From Streptomyces roseofulvus (GTDB lineage: Bacteria; Actinomycetota; Actinomycetes; Streptomycetales; Streptomycetaceae), in the NCBI RefSeq assembly GCF_039534915.1, contig NZ_BAAAWE010000001.1, positions 868,001 through 932,000 on the forward strand: a stretch of 64,000 nucleotides of DNA, written 5' to 3'. The notes under the pieces were generated by a model. The model searched no databases. It saw only the letters and a program-made list of their open reading frames with translations, and was not told the origin of the DNA. Within the stretch, counting starts at the first letter, position 1, and every line of letters starts with the position of its first letter. Of the stretch, positions 26,567 to 34,670 are shown piece by piece. The position numbers were made by a program, and so were the translations under genes.

Positions 26567-27361
26567 TTAGGCCGAATACGCCCCCTTGATCCCCGCGGCG
26601 ACGTACTCCGCGTGGGCGCGTGCCGCCGGCAGCCGATCCGCCCAGGAGCCGTACTCCCCCGCCAGATACTGGGCTCGGGCGGCCTCCAGCGGCGCCCGGT
26701 GCTCCGTCGGCAGCCGCGGCAGCAGCAGGGCCGCGGCCTCGTCCTTGGAAAGGATCCGGCCGGTGCGCAGGGTGGTGTGGATCCGGGCGAGGGTGAGCAG
26801 GACGTTGCGGGTGTCGCCGTCGAGGTCGGCCAGCAGGCCGGGGACGCCCTCGACGATCGCGGCCCGCAGGTCGGCCTCCGGCACCGGGTCGAAGAGCTCG
26901 CTCGGGCGCGGGCCGTACAGGGAGACGTCGCCGTTCCGGGCCATGGTGAGCAGCGGCGCCAGGTCGGGGCAGGGCGCGGGGGCGGGGGTGAGGCCGGCCT
27001 CGAAGTCGTCGCGGAGCCATTCGCCGTAGAGGTACTCGCAGACCGGCGGGTACCGCCAGGGGCGGACGTCGGCGTGGACGACCAGGCTCAGCTCGACGGG
27101 CCGGGCCGGGCCCCGGTACGCCCGGACGCCGGAGACGGCGAGCAGGCCGTCGGTGAGGGCCCGCCGCTCGGCCTCGGTGGTGTGCCGGGTCAGGACGACG
27201 AGGACGTCGACGTCGCTGGTGGGCCGCAGCCCGCCGAGGACGGCGGAGCCGTGCGCGCAGGCGGCCCGGACGGCCTCGTCCCCGAGGGTCTCGCGGATGA
27301 TCCGGACGACGTCGTGGGCCTGTGCGGCGCCGGCGTCGGGCGGGCCGGGGGCGTGGGACAC
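26567..27361 (-). CDS. AadA-like aminoglycoside nucleotidyltransferase
   Basis: A 264-residue protein with an N-terminal nucleotidyltransferase domain and a C-terminal DUF4111-type helical domain, the layout of ANT(3'') and ANT(9) enzymes. The metal/nucleotide motif is HGSAVLGGLRPTSDVDVLVV at ~37-56. These enzymes adenylylate streptomycin or spectinomycin. GTG 27361 follows AGGAG. Codon usage matches the neighbours, so it looks native rather than recently acquired. It ends in TAA, uncommon here. Whether it acts on an antibiotic is not shown by the sequence. Confidence 0.82.
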   Translation of the reverse strand: MSHAPGPPDAGAAQAHDVVRIIRETLGDEAVRAACAHGSAVLGGLRPTSDVDVLVVLTRHTTEAERRALTDGLLAVSGVRAYRGPARPVELSLVVHADVRPWRYPPVCEYLYGEWLRDDFEAGLTPAPAPCPDLAPLLTMARNGDVSLYGPRPSELFDPVPEADLRAAIVEGVPGLLADLDGDTRNVLLTLARIHTTLRTGRILSKDEAAALLLPRLPTEHRAPLEAARAQYLAGEYGSWADRLPAARAHAEYVAAGIKGAYSA

Positions 27362-27500
27362 GGGGGCTCCTGGGCGGGTGGGTGGCGGACGGGGAGTCCG
27401 TCACCGTACCGGAGGGGCCGGGGCCGAACCGGTTGGTTTCCGGCTCGCGGGCGGAGGAGGGGGGAGGTCGACGCCCGCGAGCCGGTGTTCGGGGGCGCCG

Positions 27501-28607
27501 TCAGGCGCGGGCCGGGAGCGGCGCGGACTCGCGCGAGCTGCCGGTGGCCAGGGCGGGTTCGGCGCGGACCGGGCCTTCGAGGAGCCGGCGGAGGAGGGCG
27601 GTGCGGCGGGCCGGGTCGTCGCCGTCGTTCTCGGCGAGGAGGGCGGCGAGGACGGCGATGCGGGCCTGGCCGGCGCGGAGGGTGCCGGTGAGCAGGCCGC
27701 CCGCGGCCACCAGGTCGACGGCGCCGCCGCCGGTGTAGATCTCGGCGAGCGGGCCGGCCGGGACGCGGGTGGTGACGGCGACGAGGACGCCCTGGGCGGT
27801 GGCCTCCGCCACTGCCTCGGCGATCTCCGGGGTGGCGTTCCCGGCGCCGGTGGCGACGAGGACGATGCCGCGGGCCCCGGCGGCGAGGGCGGCGTCGAAG
27901 TGCAGCCGGTCGCCGTCGGTGTGGTGGAAGACGACGTCCACGCGGGGCAGCGCGCCGCGGCCGGCCTCCGGGTCGGCGGTGCGGGCGGCGTCCGGCAGCG
28001 GGAGGACGGCCGGGCGGTCGGGCAGCCGCTCGACGTCGACGCGGGAGAAGCCGACCCGGCCCAGGCGCTCGGCCGAGGGGTCGGAGAAGGCGTCGGCGGC
28101 GAGGGTCTGGGTCTTCACCGTGCCGCGGGCCGCGTGCACGCGGCCGTCGAAGACGACCAGGACGCCGAGGTCGCGGACGGTGGCGGCGACCTGGAGGGCG
28201 TCGTACAGATTGCCCGGGCCGTCGCCGTCGCCGGTGCCGAAGGGGCGCTGGGCGCCGGTGAGGACGACCGGGCGGGGGTCGGCGTGGTGGAGGTCCAGGA
28301 GGAAGGCGGTCTCCTCCAGGGTGTCGGTGCCGTGGGTGACGACGACGCCGTCGACCCCGGGGTCCGCCAGGGTCTCGTGCACCGTGCGGAGCAGCACGAG
28401 CTGGTGGGCCGCGGTCAGGAGCGAGCTGTTGACGTTGAAGAGGTCGCGGACCTCGACGGTCACGCCCTCGGGGAGCGGGGCGGTGGCCAGCACGTCGTCG
28501 CCGGAGGCGTCGGCGGCGTAGCCGGTGCCCTGCCAGCGGCTGGCGATCGTGCCGCCGGTGCTGATGACGACGATCCGGCGCGGGGTTCCGTCGTTGGTCC
28601 GCTGCAT
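27501..28607 (-). CDS. Type I-like L-asparaginase
   Basis: A 368-residue asparaginase. Both catalytic Thr boxes are intact: STGGTIASRW at ~16-25 and VVTHGTDTLEETAFLL around 100. It hydrolyses asparagine to aspartate and ammonia. No signal peptide is present, so it should be cytoplasmic. ATG 28607 has a weak GAGAGG. It diverges from an Lrp/AsnC gene 141 bases away, and that regulator is the obvious candidate to control it in response to an amino acid. Confidence 0.9.
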   Translation of the reverse strand: MQRTNDGTPRRIVVISTGGTIASRWQGTGYAADASGDDVLATAPLPEGVTVEVRDLFNVNSSLLTAAHQLVLLRTVHETLADPGVDGVVVTHGTDTLEETAFLLDLHHADPRPVVLTGAQRPFGTGDGDGPGNLYDALQVAATVRDLGVLVVFDGRVHAARGTVKTQTLAADAFSDPSAERLGRVGFSRVDVERLPDRPAVLPLPDAARTADPEAGRGALPRVDVVFHHTDGDRLHFDAALAAGARGIVLVATGAGNATPEIAEAVAEATAQGVLVAVTTRVPAGPLAEIYTGGGAVDLVAAGGLLTGTLRAGQARIAVLAALLAENDGDDPARRTALLRRLLEGPVRAEPALATGSSRESAPLPARA

Positions 28608-28748
28608 GTCCGCCGCCTCTCGCTGCTCTGGTGCCGTGCCGGCCCTGGCACGGCTCGTGATGGGCGTCGGCAACCCTAGACCAAAAGGATGAGCAGGCGA
28701 TTGCGGATAGTGGTGCAGGAATGTTTCACCGTGGCAGATAATTGCGCC

Positions 28749-29213
28749 ATGGACCGAATCGATCTCCACATCTTGCGCGAGCTCCAGCAGGACGGCCGGC
28801 TGAGCAACCAGGAGCTGGCCCAGCGGGTCGGCCTGAGCCCCTCCCCCTGTCTGCGCCGGGTGCGCCAGCTGGAGCAGGACGGGGTGATCAGGGGCTATCG
28901 GGCGGTCATCGACCCGGAGGCGGTCGGGCGGGGCTTCGAGGTGCTGGTCTCGGTCGAGGTGAAGCGGGACCGGGAGACGGTGGAGGCGTTCGAGGAGGCG
29001 CTCCAGTCGATCCCGGACGTGATCGAGGCGTACCGGCTCTTCGGCAGCCCGGGGTGCCTGCTGCGGATCGCGGTGGCGGACCTGTCGGCGTACGAGCGGC
29101 TGTGGATCGAGCAGCTGACCGCGCTGGCCGGGGTCACCGAGGTGAACTCGCAGATCATCATGAAGCGGATCAAGGAGCCGAAGGGGATGCCGGTGGACGT
29201 CCGGGGCGCCTGA
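28749..29213 (+). CDS. Lrp/AsnC-family regulator
   Basis: A 154-residue regulator. The N-terminal HTH is at ~1-60 (MDRIDLHILRELQQDGRLSN, LAQRVGLSPSPCLRRV) and the C-terminal RAM/AsnC ligand domain at ~65-145 (VSVEVKRD; YRLFGSPGCLLRIAV). Such proteins sense amino acids as octamers. There is no Shine-Dalgarno; GATAAT lies exactly six bases before ATG 28749, so a leaderless mRNA is likely. It diverges from asparaginase. The shared 141-base gap is the A/T-richest stretch nearby, as expected for an Lrp-type binding region. Confidence 0.9.
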   Translation: MDRIDLHILRELQQDGRLSNQELAQRVGLSPSPCLRRVRQLEQDGVIRGYRAVIDPEAVGRGFEVLVSVEVKRDRETVEAFEEALQSIPDVIEAYRLFGSPGCLLRIAVADLSAYERLWIEQLTALAGVTEVNSQIIMKRIKEPKGMPVDVRGA

Positions 29214-29346
29214 GGCCGAAGTGATGCGACTCGCCGTCAGAGGATCGTCCAGTATGCGAGAACGTCACCGAATGGCTCTTTGTCCGTAACACGACAACCA
29301 CCCCCTCCGTGCGACTCTCCCGGATGACACGCAGTCAACACGCGTA

Positions 29347-29383
29347 GAGCGCCGCCCCCCCCTGAGCCCGGGGGACGGCGCTC
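29347..29383 (+). other. Hairpin in the leader of the secreted nuclease gene
   Basis: Arms GAGCGCCGCCCCCC (29347-29360) and GGGGGACGGCGCTC (29370-29383) pair over 14 bases with one mismatch around a 9-base loop. It ends 31 bases before the nuclease ATG. It could terminate the lrp transcript or form a structure in the nuclease 5' leader; no T run follows. Confidence 0.45.
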
Positions 29384-29414
29384 CCCCGCGTGCCGTCCCC
29401 GGAAAGGGCCCCCC

Positions 29415-30215
29415 ATGTCGGTTGCACGGATACGCAGGTGGAAGGTCTGGGCGGCGGTCTCCGCCGCCGTCGTCGGACTGGCGCTCCCCACGCTCACGGC
29501 GGCGCCCGCCGCCGCGACCACGAACGCCTACGACACCACGTACTACAAGAACGCGGTCGGCAAGACCGGTACGAGCCTCAAGTCGGCGCTGCACACCATC
29601 ATCAGCAGCCAGAGCAAGATCTCGTACGACGCGGTCTGGAACGCGCTGAAGGTCACCGACCAGGACCCGAACAACACCAACAACGTCATCCTGCTGTACA
29701 GCGGCGTCTCGCGCAGCAAGTCCCTCAGCGGCGGCGACGTCGGCGACTGGAACCGCGAGCACGTGTGGGCCCAGTCCCACGGCAGCTTCGGCACCTCGGC
29801 CGGCCCGGGCACGGACCTGCACCACCTGCGCGCCTGCGACGTCCAGGTCAACAGCATCCGCGGCAACAAGGACTGGGACTTCGGCGGCAGCGCCGTCAGC
29901 GGCGCCTCCGGCAGCTACACCGACTCCAACTCCTTCGAGCCGCGCAACGCCGACAAGGGCGACGTGGCCCGGATGATCCTCTACATGGCCGTCCGCTACG
30001 AGGGCGACGACGCCTGGGCCGACCTGGAGCCCAACGAGTCGACCACCAACGGCAGCGTCCCCTGGCACGGCCGCCTCTCGGTCCTCAAGCAGTGGAACGA
30101 GCAGGACCCGCCGAGCGCCTTCGAGGAGCGCCGCAACGACATCATCTTCAACTCCTACCAGGGCAACCGGAACCCGTTCATCGACCACCCGGAGTGGGTC
30201 GAGGCGATCTGGTAG
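29415..30215 (+). CDS. Secreted endonuclease I family nuclease
   Basis: A 266-residue exported nuclease. The signal peptide is ~1-34 (WAAVSAAVVGLALPTLTAAP, ending AAA). The mature enzyme matches endonuclease I/NucM, with the His-metal box NREHVWAQSHGSF at ~113-125 and DLHHLRACDVQVNSIRGN. It cleaves DNA and often RNA outside the cell, probably for nutrient recovery. ATG 29415 has GGAAAGGG upstream. The coding third positions are strongly C-biased, which suggests high expression. Confidence 0.92.
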   Translation: MSVARIRRWKVWAAVSAAVVGLALPTLTAAPAAATTNAYDTTYYKNAVGKTGTSLKSALHTIISSQSKISYDAVWNALKVTDQDPNNTNNVILLYSGVSRSKSLSGGDVGDWNREHVWAQSHGSFGTSAGPGTDLHHLRACDVQVNSIRGNKDWDFGGSAVSGASGSYTDSNSFEPRNADKGDVARMILYMAVRYEGDDAWADLEPNESTTNGSVPWHGRLSVLKQWNEQDPPSAFEERRNDIIFNSYQGNRNPFIDHPEWVEAIW

Positions 30216-30248
30216 CAGCGCGCCCCGGGCCCCGGCCGCACCCCCGTT

Positions 30249-30277
30249 TTGGATTGTCGGAGGATCATCAATACGAT
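30249..30277 (+). promoter_or_regulatory. Promoter of the vWA operon (TTGGAT-N17-TACGAT)
   Basis: A -35-like TTGGAT at 30249-30254 and a -10-like TACGAT at 30272-30277, separated by the optimal 17 bases. The -10 ends six bases before ATG 30284. Together they predict a leaderless mRNA for the von Willebrand A gene. The GGAGGA at 30259-30264 is too far from the start to serve it. Confidence 0.55.
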
Positions 30278-30283
30278 CCGCCG

Positions 30284-31558
30284 ATGATCACGAGAAAACG
30301 GCTGGCGACCGGGGCCTGCGCACTGCTCGTCGCCCTGACCGCCGCGCTGCTGCCGACGAGCGCGGCCGCCGACGAACCGGCGAAGGAATCCCCCAAGGTC
30401 GAGCTGGTCCTCGACGTCAGCGGCTCCATGCGGGCCAAGGACATCGACGGCAAGTCCCGGATGAGCGCGGCCAAGCAGGCGTTCAACGAGGTCCTGGACG
30501 CGGTGCCGGAAGAGGTCCGGCTCGGCATCCGCACGCTCGGCGCCGACTACCCCGGCAACGACCGCAAGCGCGGCTGCAAGGACACCCGCCAGCTGTACCC
30601 GGTCGGCCCGCTCGACCGGACCGAGGCCAAGACGGCCGTCGCCACCCTCGCCCCCACGGGGTGGACTCCGATCGGCCCGGCGCTGACCGAGGCCGCCAAG
30701 GACCTCGGCGAGGACGGCGCGACCAAACGAATCGTCCTCATCACCGACGGCGAGGACACCTGCGGCGTCGACCCGTGCCAGATCGCCCGCGAGATCGCCG
30801 CCAAGGGCATCCACCTCGTGATCGACACCCTCGGCCTGGTGCCGGACGCCAAGACCCGGCAGCAGCTCACCTGCATCGCCGAGGCCACCGGCGGCACCTA
30901 CACCTCCGTGCACCGCACCGAGGACCTCTCCCGCCGGGTACGCCAGTTGGTGGACCGCGCGGCCGACCCGGTGGTCACCCCGGTCGCCACCGAGGGCACC
31001 GGGCAGTGCGCGGACGCCCCGCAGCTCAAGCCCGGGCTCTACACGGACCGCGAGTCCTTCGGCGAGCACCGCTGGTACAAGGTCGACCTGCTGCCCGGGC
31101 AGGAACTGCGCGCGTCCGTCAGCGTCTCCGCCGACCGGGCCGTGAACAACGACTACGGCGTGCTGCTGCGGGCCGTCACCCGGAGCGGGCGGGAGATCGC
31201 CCGCGGCTCCGAGGCCGGCGACGGGCGCACCGACGTGATCTCGACCGGCCTGCGCTACCCGAAGCCGGAGATCGAGGACGCGGACGAGGACGGCGACGGC
31301 AAGCCGGCCGCCGAGACCGTCTGCCTCCAGGTCAGCAACTCCTTCTCCGCTCCCCCGGCCGTGAAGACCACGCCCGGCATGCCGATCGAACTGGCCGTGG
31401 ACATCGTCGACGGCCCGGCGGGCGCCTCGGACGTGGCCTCCTTCGGGCTCGGCCGCGGCTGGTGGCTGCTCGGCGCGCTGGTGCTCGCCGGCTTCCTCGC
31501 CGGCCTGATCTGGGGCTGGCTGTCCCGCTGGCGCGTCGCCGTCTGGAGGACCCACTGA
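30284..31558 (+). CDS. Exported von Willebrand A-domain membrane-anchored protein
   Basis: A 424-residue protein with a signal peptide (~1-30, ending SAAAD) and a vWA domain at ~37-215 with an intact MIDAS (DVSGSM; Thr in GWTPIG; ITDGEDTCG). A beta-rich segment follows (~235-390), then one C-terminal helix (WWLLGALVLAGFLAGLIWGW) and a short basic tail inside. The domain is therefore displayed outside the cell. vWA domains bind protein partners through a metal ion. The stop overlaps the next start as TGATG, so the downstream exported protein is made in a fixed ratio and is the likely partner. Confidence 0.87.
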   Translation: MITRKRLATGACALLVALTAALLPTSAAADEPAKESPKVELVLDVSGSMRAKDIDGKSRMSAAKQAFNEVLDAVPEEVRLGIRTLGADYPGNDRKRGCKDTRQLYPVGPLDRTEAKTAVATLAPTGWTPIGPALTEAAKDLGEDGATKRIVLITDGEDTCGVDPCQIAREIAAKGIHLVIDTLGLVPDAKTRQQLTCIAEATGGTYTSVHRTEDLSRRVRQLVDRAADPVVTPVATEGTGQCADAPQLKPGLYTDRESFGEHRWYKVDLLPGQELRASVSVSADRAVNNDYGVLLRAVTRSGREIARGSEAGDGRTDVISTGLRYPKPEIEDADEDGDGKPAAETVCLQVSNSFSAPPAVKTTPGMPIELAVDIVDGPAGASDVASFGLGRGWWLLGALVLAGFLAGLIWGWLSRWRVAVWRTH

Positions 31559-32385
31559 TGCGTACCGTACGGATGCTCGCGGCGGCCGCGCTGGCCGGCG
31601 CCGCTCTGCTGGGCCCCGCCGCGCCGGGCGCCCTCGCCGACACGCCCACCCCGTCGGCCTCGGCCGGCGAGGAGGCGGGCCCCACGGAGGCCGGCACGAC
31701 CTTCCGTACCGCCGCCGCCTTCCGGCCCGGCCAGGAGGCCACCGCACAGGCGGCCACGGGTGACTACCTGTACTGGGTCTTCCCCGCGGACACCGGCGAA
31801 CGGCCCACCGTGAAGGCGACGGTGACGCTGCCGGAGAGCGCGCTCCGGCACGGCCCGGCGACCTGGCGGGTGGACGTCTACGACGGGCTGCGGCGCCGCC
31901 AGCCGTGCATGTACGGGACCCAGTCCCGTACCGCGGCCGAGGAGGCCGGTTCGGTGGAACTCGCCTGTGTGCTGCGGCCGGTGCGGGCCTCAGCCGACGC
32001 CTGGGCGAACGACCCGCTGCCGGGCAGCTACTACGTCCGGCTGACCGTCACCGGGCTGCCGGAGGAGGACCTGGGGCAGCCGTTCTCGGCCCGCGTCGGC
32101 GTGGACGTCTCCGACCGGGGCGGCGCGTACGCCACCGACGGCGCGCTCGCCGCGCCGCTGGTGCCCGGCGCGACCACGGCCGAACTGGCCGAGGCCGAGG
32201 AGGCCGCGGGCCGGCGGACCGCGGTGGAGGCCGCCGCGCCGGAGGGCGGCTGGTCCTCCGGCTGGTGGTCGGACCGCTGGATCTGGACCGCGGCCGGCGG
32301 CGTCCTCGCCGCGCTCGCGGGCATCGGCGGCTACGCCCTGACCAGGGGCTCGGGCCGCCCGCCGCGGGTGCCGCCCGCCGCCTGA
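31558..32385 (+). CDS. Exported membrane-anchored partner of the vWA protein
   Basis: A 275-residue protein with a signal peptide (LAAAALAGAALLGPAAPGAL), an external beta-rich domain (~45-205) and a C-terminal helix (WTAAGGVLAALAGIGGYAL) with a short basic tail. The external domain resembles the beta-rich segment of the upstream vWA protein in its spacing of an aromatic YWVF/WYKV strand and a late Cys-containing strand, but no named domain is recognised. GGAGG eight bases upstream and the one-base overlap show translational coupling. A terminator follows, so the operon is these two genes. Function unknown. Confidence 0.8.
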   Translation: MRTVRMLAAAALAGAALLGPAAPGALADTPTPSASAGEEAGPTEAGTTFRTAAAFRPGQEATAQAATGDYLYWVFPADTGERPTVKATVTLPESALRHGPATWRVDVYDGLRRRQPCMYGTQSRTAAEEAGSVELACVLRPVRASADAWANDPLPGSYYVRLTVTGLPEEDLGQPFSARVGVDVSDRGGAYATDGALAAPLVPGATTAELAEAEEAAGRRTAVEAAAPEGGWSSGWWSDRWIWTAAGGVLAALAGIGGYALTRGSGRPPRVPPAA

Positions 32386-32394
32386 CCCACCGTC

Positions 32395-32430
32395 CGGAAG
32401 CCCCCGTCGCACGCGCGGCGGGGGCTTCCG
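32395..32430 (+). terminator. Hairpin terminator of the vWA operon
   Basis: A 16-bp stem: CGGAAGCCCCCGTCGC pairs with GCGGCGGGGGCTTCCG with one G-T type mismatch, loop ACGC. It begins ten bases after the stop codon. Confidence 0.85.
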
Positions 32431-32457
32431 CGTGCCCGCGCGCAGGAGGCGCTTTAC

Positions 32458-32495
32458 AGTTCGTGTCGCGAACTATATGGTTCGTGACACGAACT
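32458..32495. promoter_or_regulatory. MarR-type double operator upstream of the FAD oxidoreductase
   Basis: Two adjacent palindromes: GTTCGTGTCGCGAAC (32460-32474) and the better GTTCGTGACACGAAC (32481-32495; 7-bp arms around one base). The outer arms AGTTCGTGTC and GACACGAACT also pair. The same TTCGTG-N-CACGAA core occurs before the nearby marR gene, so this MarR protein is the likely ligand. Confidence 0.75.
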
Positions 32496-32544
32496 ACCGG
32501 CGTCGGGGTGCCGTCGTCGGACCACTTCCGAAGGGAACACGGAC

Positions 32545-33657
32545 ATGAACGCGATCGTCACCGTCATCGGCGGGGGTTACGGCGGCTCGACCCTGGCCAA
32601 GGCACTGGAAGCGGACACCGAGGCCGGCGTCGAGGTCGTCCTCGTCGACCCCAAGGACGCCTTCGTGCACGCCGCCGGCTCCCTCCGGGCCCTCGTCCGG
32701 CCGGACTGGGCGGACCACGTCTTCTTCCCGTACGACCGGCTGCTCACCCGGGGCCGGGTGATCCGCGACCGCGCCGCCTCGGTCGACACCCGGGGCGTCA
32801 CCCTCGCCTCCGGCGAGCGCGTCGACGCCGACTACGTGGTCGTCGCCACCGGCTCCGCCTACCCGTACCCCGCCAAGTTCGACACCGACTCCTCCGCGGA
32901 GGCCCTGGACCGGCTGCGCGCCACCCACGAGGAGCTGGCCCGCGCCGACCACGTGCTCGTCAGCGGCGCGGGACCGGTCGGCCTCGAACTCGCCGGCGAG
33001 ATCCGGTCCGTCTGGCCCGACAAGCGGATCACCCTGGTCGACCCGCGCGAGGGACTGCTCCCCGGCTTCGCCCCCGAACTCCGCGACGACCTCGCCCGGC
33101 AGCTCGACGAGCTGAAGGTGGAGGTTCGGCTCGGCGTGACGCTCACCGAGGAGCCGCCGGCCGGCCCCGGCCGCGCGGGCACCTTCACCGTGGGGACCTC
33201 CGACGGCGGCGCGCTCACCGCCGACATCTGGTTCCGCGCCCACGGCGGCGCCGTCCACCAGGGCTTCCTCTCCCCCGCCCTGACCGGCGCCCTCACGGCG
33301 CGCGGGCGGCTCCGCGTCGACGGGCACCTGCGGGTGGAGGGCCAGGAGCGGGTCTACGCGATCGGCGACGTCACCGCGCTCGACGAGGCCAAGATGGCCG
33401 GGTACGCGATGCAGCACGCCGAGGTCGTGTCGGCCAACATCCTGGCCCAGGTGCGGGGCGGCGAGCCGGCGACCACGTACACGCCCTCCCCGATCCCGTC
33501 CGTGCTGCTGCTGCCGCTCGGACCGCTGGGCGGCGTCGGCCAGTTCCCGTCGCCGGACGGGCCGCTCGTCCTGCCGGCCGCGACGGTCTCCGCGTACAAG
33601 GGCCAGGACCTCTTCACCGGGCGGTTCGCCGAGCTGTTCGGCACCGCCGGGGCGTGA
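32545..33657 (+). CDS. FAD-dependent NAD(P)H oxidoreductase (AIFM2/NDH-2-like)
   Basis: A 370-residue flavoprotein with the FAD motif VTVIGGGYGGST at ~5-16, the NAD motif VLVSGAGPVGLELAGE near 137-152 and VYAIGDVTALDEAKMAGYA closing the FAD site. It resembles the AIF/FSP1-type quinone reductases. ATG 32545 has GAAGGGAAC upstream. A double MarR-type operator lies 50-85 bases upstream, and the marR gene converges on it, which suggests induction by a quinone or other redox-active compound. That role is inference. Confidence 0.85.
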   Translation: MNAIVTVIGGGYGGSTLAKALEADTEAGVEVVLVDPKDAFVHAAGSLRALVRPDWADHVFFPYDRLLTRGRVIRDRAASVDTRGVTLASGERVDADYVVVATGSAYPYPAKFDTDSSAEALDRLRATHEELARADHVLVSGAGPVGLELAGEIRSVWPDKRITLVDPREGLLPGFAPELRDDLARQLDELKVEVRLGVTLTEEPPAGPGRAGTFTVGTSDGGALTADIWFRAHGGAVHQGFLSPALTGALTARGRLRVDGHLRVEGQERVYAIGDVTALDEAKMAGYAMQHAEVVSANILAQVRGGEPATTYTPSPIPSVLLLPLGPLGGVGQFPSPDGPLVLPAATVSAYKGQDLFTGRFAELFGTAGA

Positions 33658-33680
33658 CCGCCCCGCACCCGCGCGACGGT

Positions 33681-34136
33681 TCAGGGCCGGTCGGAGAAGA
33701 CCTCCGGGACCTCGTTGTCCAGGACGACCCGGCCCAGCAGGTCGGCCAGCCGCTCCCGTTCGGGGTCGTCGAGCCCGGCGGGCAGCAGCTCGATCCGGCG
33801 GCACGCCTCCGTGTAGAACACCTCGGCGAGGCGGGCGCCCTCCCCGGTCAGGGCGACCCGCACGGCCCGCCGGTCGTCGGGATCGGCCGCGCGCTCGACG
33901 AAGCCCAGCCGCGAGGTGCGGTCCACCAGACCGGTGAGGCTGGACTTGGCGAGCCCGAGCTTGGCGCCCAGCTCGCCCATGCCGGTCGGGCCCGGCATCA
34001 GGACGCACAGCAACTGGCCCTGCTGGGGCGTCAGCCCGTAGGCGTGCGCGGCCTCCGCGTACGCGGTGTTCACCAGAAACGCGGAGCGCACCAGCGCGGC
34101 GACGACTCCGATCCGCTCACCCTCGTCCTTGGCCAT
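33681..34136 (-). CDS. MarR-family regulator
   Basis: A 151-residue MarR protein. The winged helix is at ~35-105 (LTPQQGQLLCVLM, MGELGAKLGLAKSSLTGLVD, RLGFVERAADPDDRRAVRVA). Start ATG 34136 has no ribosome binding site; TATTCT lies exactly six bases upstream, so the mRNA can be leaderless. The palindrome TTCGTGGCACGAA just beyond the -10 fits autorepression. The same motif, doubled, precedes the convergent FAD oxidoreductase. The molybdenum-hydroxylase genes end 38 bases upstream on the same strand. Confidence 0.9.
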   Translation of the reverse strand: MAKDEGERIGVVAALVRSAFLVNTAYAEAAHAYGLTPQQGQLLCVLMPGPTGMGELGAKLGLAKSSLTGLVDRTSRLGFVERAADPDDRRAVRVALTGEGARLAEVFYTEACRRIELLPAGLDDPERERLADLLGRVVLDNEVPEVFSDRP

Positions 34137-34151
34137 ACGGCCAGAATACCC

Positions 34152-34164
34152 TTCGTGGCACGAA
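34152..34164. promoter_or_regulatory. MarR autoregulatory palindrome TTCGTGGCACGAA
   Basis: Perfect 6-bp arms around one base, four bases upstream of the TATTCT -10 of marR. It shares the TTCGTG-N-CACGAA core with the site before the FAD oxidoreductase. Confidence 0.7.
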
Positions 34165-34174
34165 CCATCTGCCC

Positions 34175-34654
34175 TCAGGGCATCCGCCGGGCGCCCTCCA
34201 GGACCGCCTGCCGGATCCGGTGGTAGGTGCCGCAGCGGCAGATGTTGCGCAGCTCGTCGAGGTCGGCCTCGGTGACCTCGCGGCCCGCCTCCCGGGCCTT
34301 GCGGACCGCGTCGACGGCCGCCATGATCTGCCCGGGCTGGCAGAAGCCGCACTGGGCGACGTCGAGGTCGAGCCACGCCTCCTGCATCGGATGCAGCTCG
34401 GCGCCGACGGTGTCGGGCAGGCCCTCGATGGTGGTGACCTCGTCCTCGGGGGCGAGCTGCCCGACGGGGACGGCGCAGGGCGTGAACGCCTTGCCGTTGA
34501 GGTGGCTCGTACAGGCCCGGCACACGCCGACCCCGCAGCCGTACTTGGGGCCGGTGACGCCGAGGACGTCCCTGAGGACCCACAGGAGGCGGACGTCGGA
34601 CTCGACCTCGGCGGTGACGGCCTTGCCGTTGAGGATGAACGTGTGCTGGGGCAC
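34175..34654 (-). CDS. iorA: Two-[2Fe-2S] subunit of a molybdenum hydroxylase (IorA-like)
   Basis: A 159-residue iron-sulphur subunit. The plant-type [2Fe-2S] site is KYGCGVGVCRACTSHL with a later Cys (TPCAVP). The second cluster is CGFCQPGQ ... ICRCGTYHRI. It passes electrons from the molybdenum subunit encoded just upstream; isoquinoline 1-oxidoreductase and related aldehyde oxidases have this two-subunit form without an FAD subunit. GTG 34654 follows GGAG; the gap to the large subunit is 16 bases, so the two are one operon. Confidence 0.9.
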   Translation of the reverse strand: MPQHTFILNGKAVTAEVESDVRLLWVLRDVLGVTGPKYGCGVGVCRACTSHLNGKAFTPCAVPVGQLAPEDEVTTIEGLPDTVGAELHPMQEAWLDLDVAQCGFCQPGQIMAAVDAVRKAREAGREVTEADLDELRNICRCGTYHRIRQAVLEGARRMP

Positions 34655-34670
34655 GGTTGCTCCGGGGGTG

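Noticed and set aside
32395..32430. Hairpin after the vWA operon as an operator
   Set aside because: Long G/C stem with a four-base loop right after the stop codon fits a terminator. The MarR-type operators are the separate TTCGTG/CACGAA motifs downstream.
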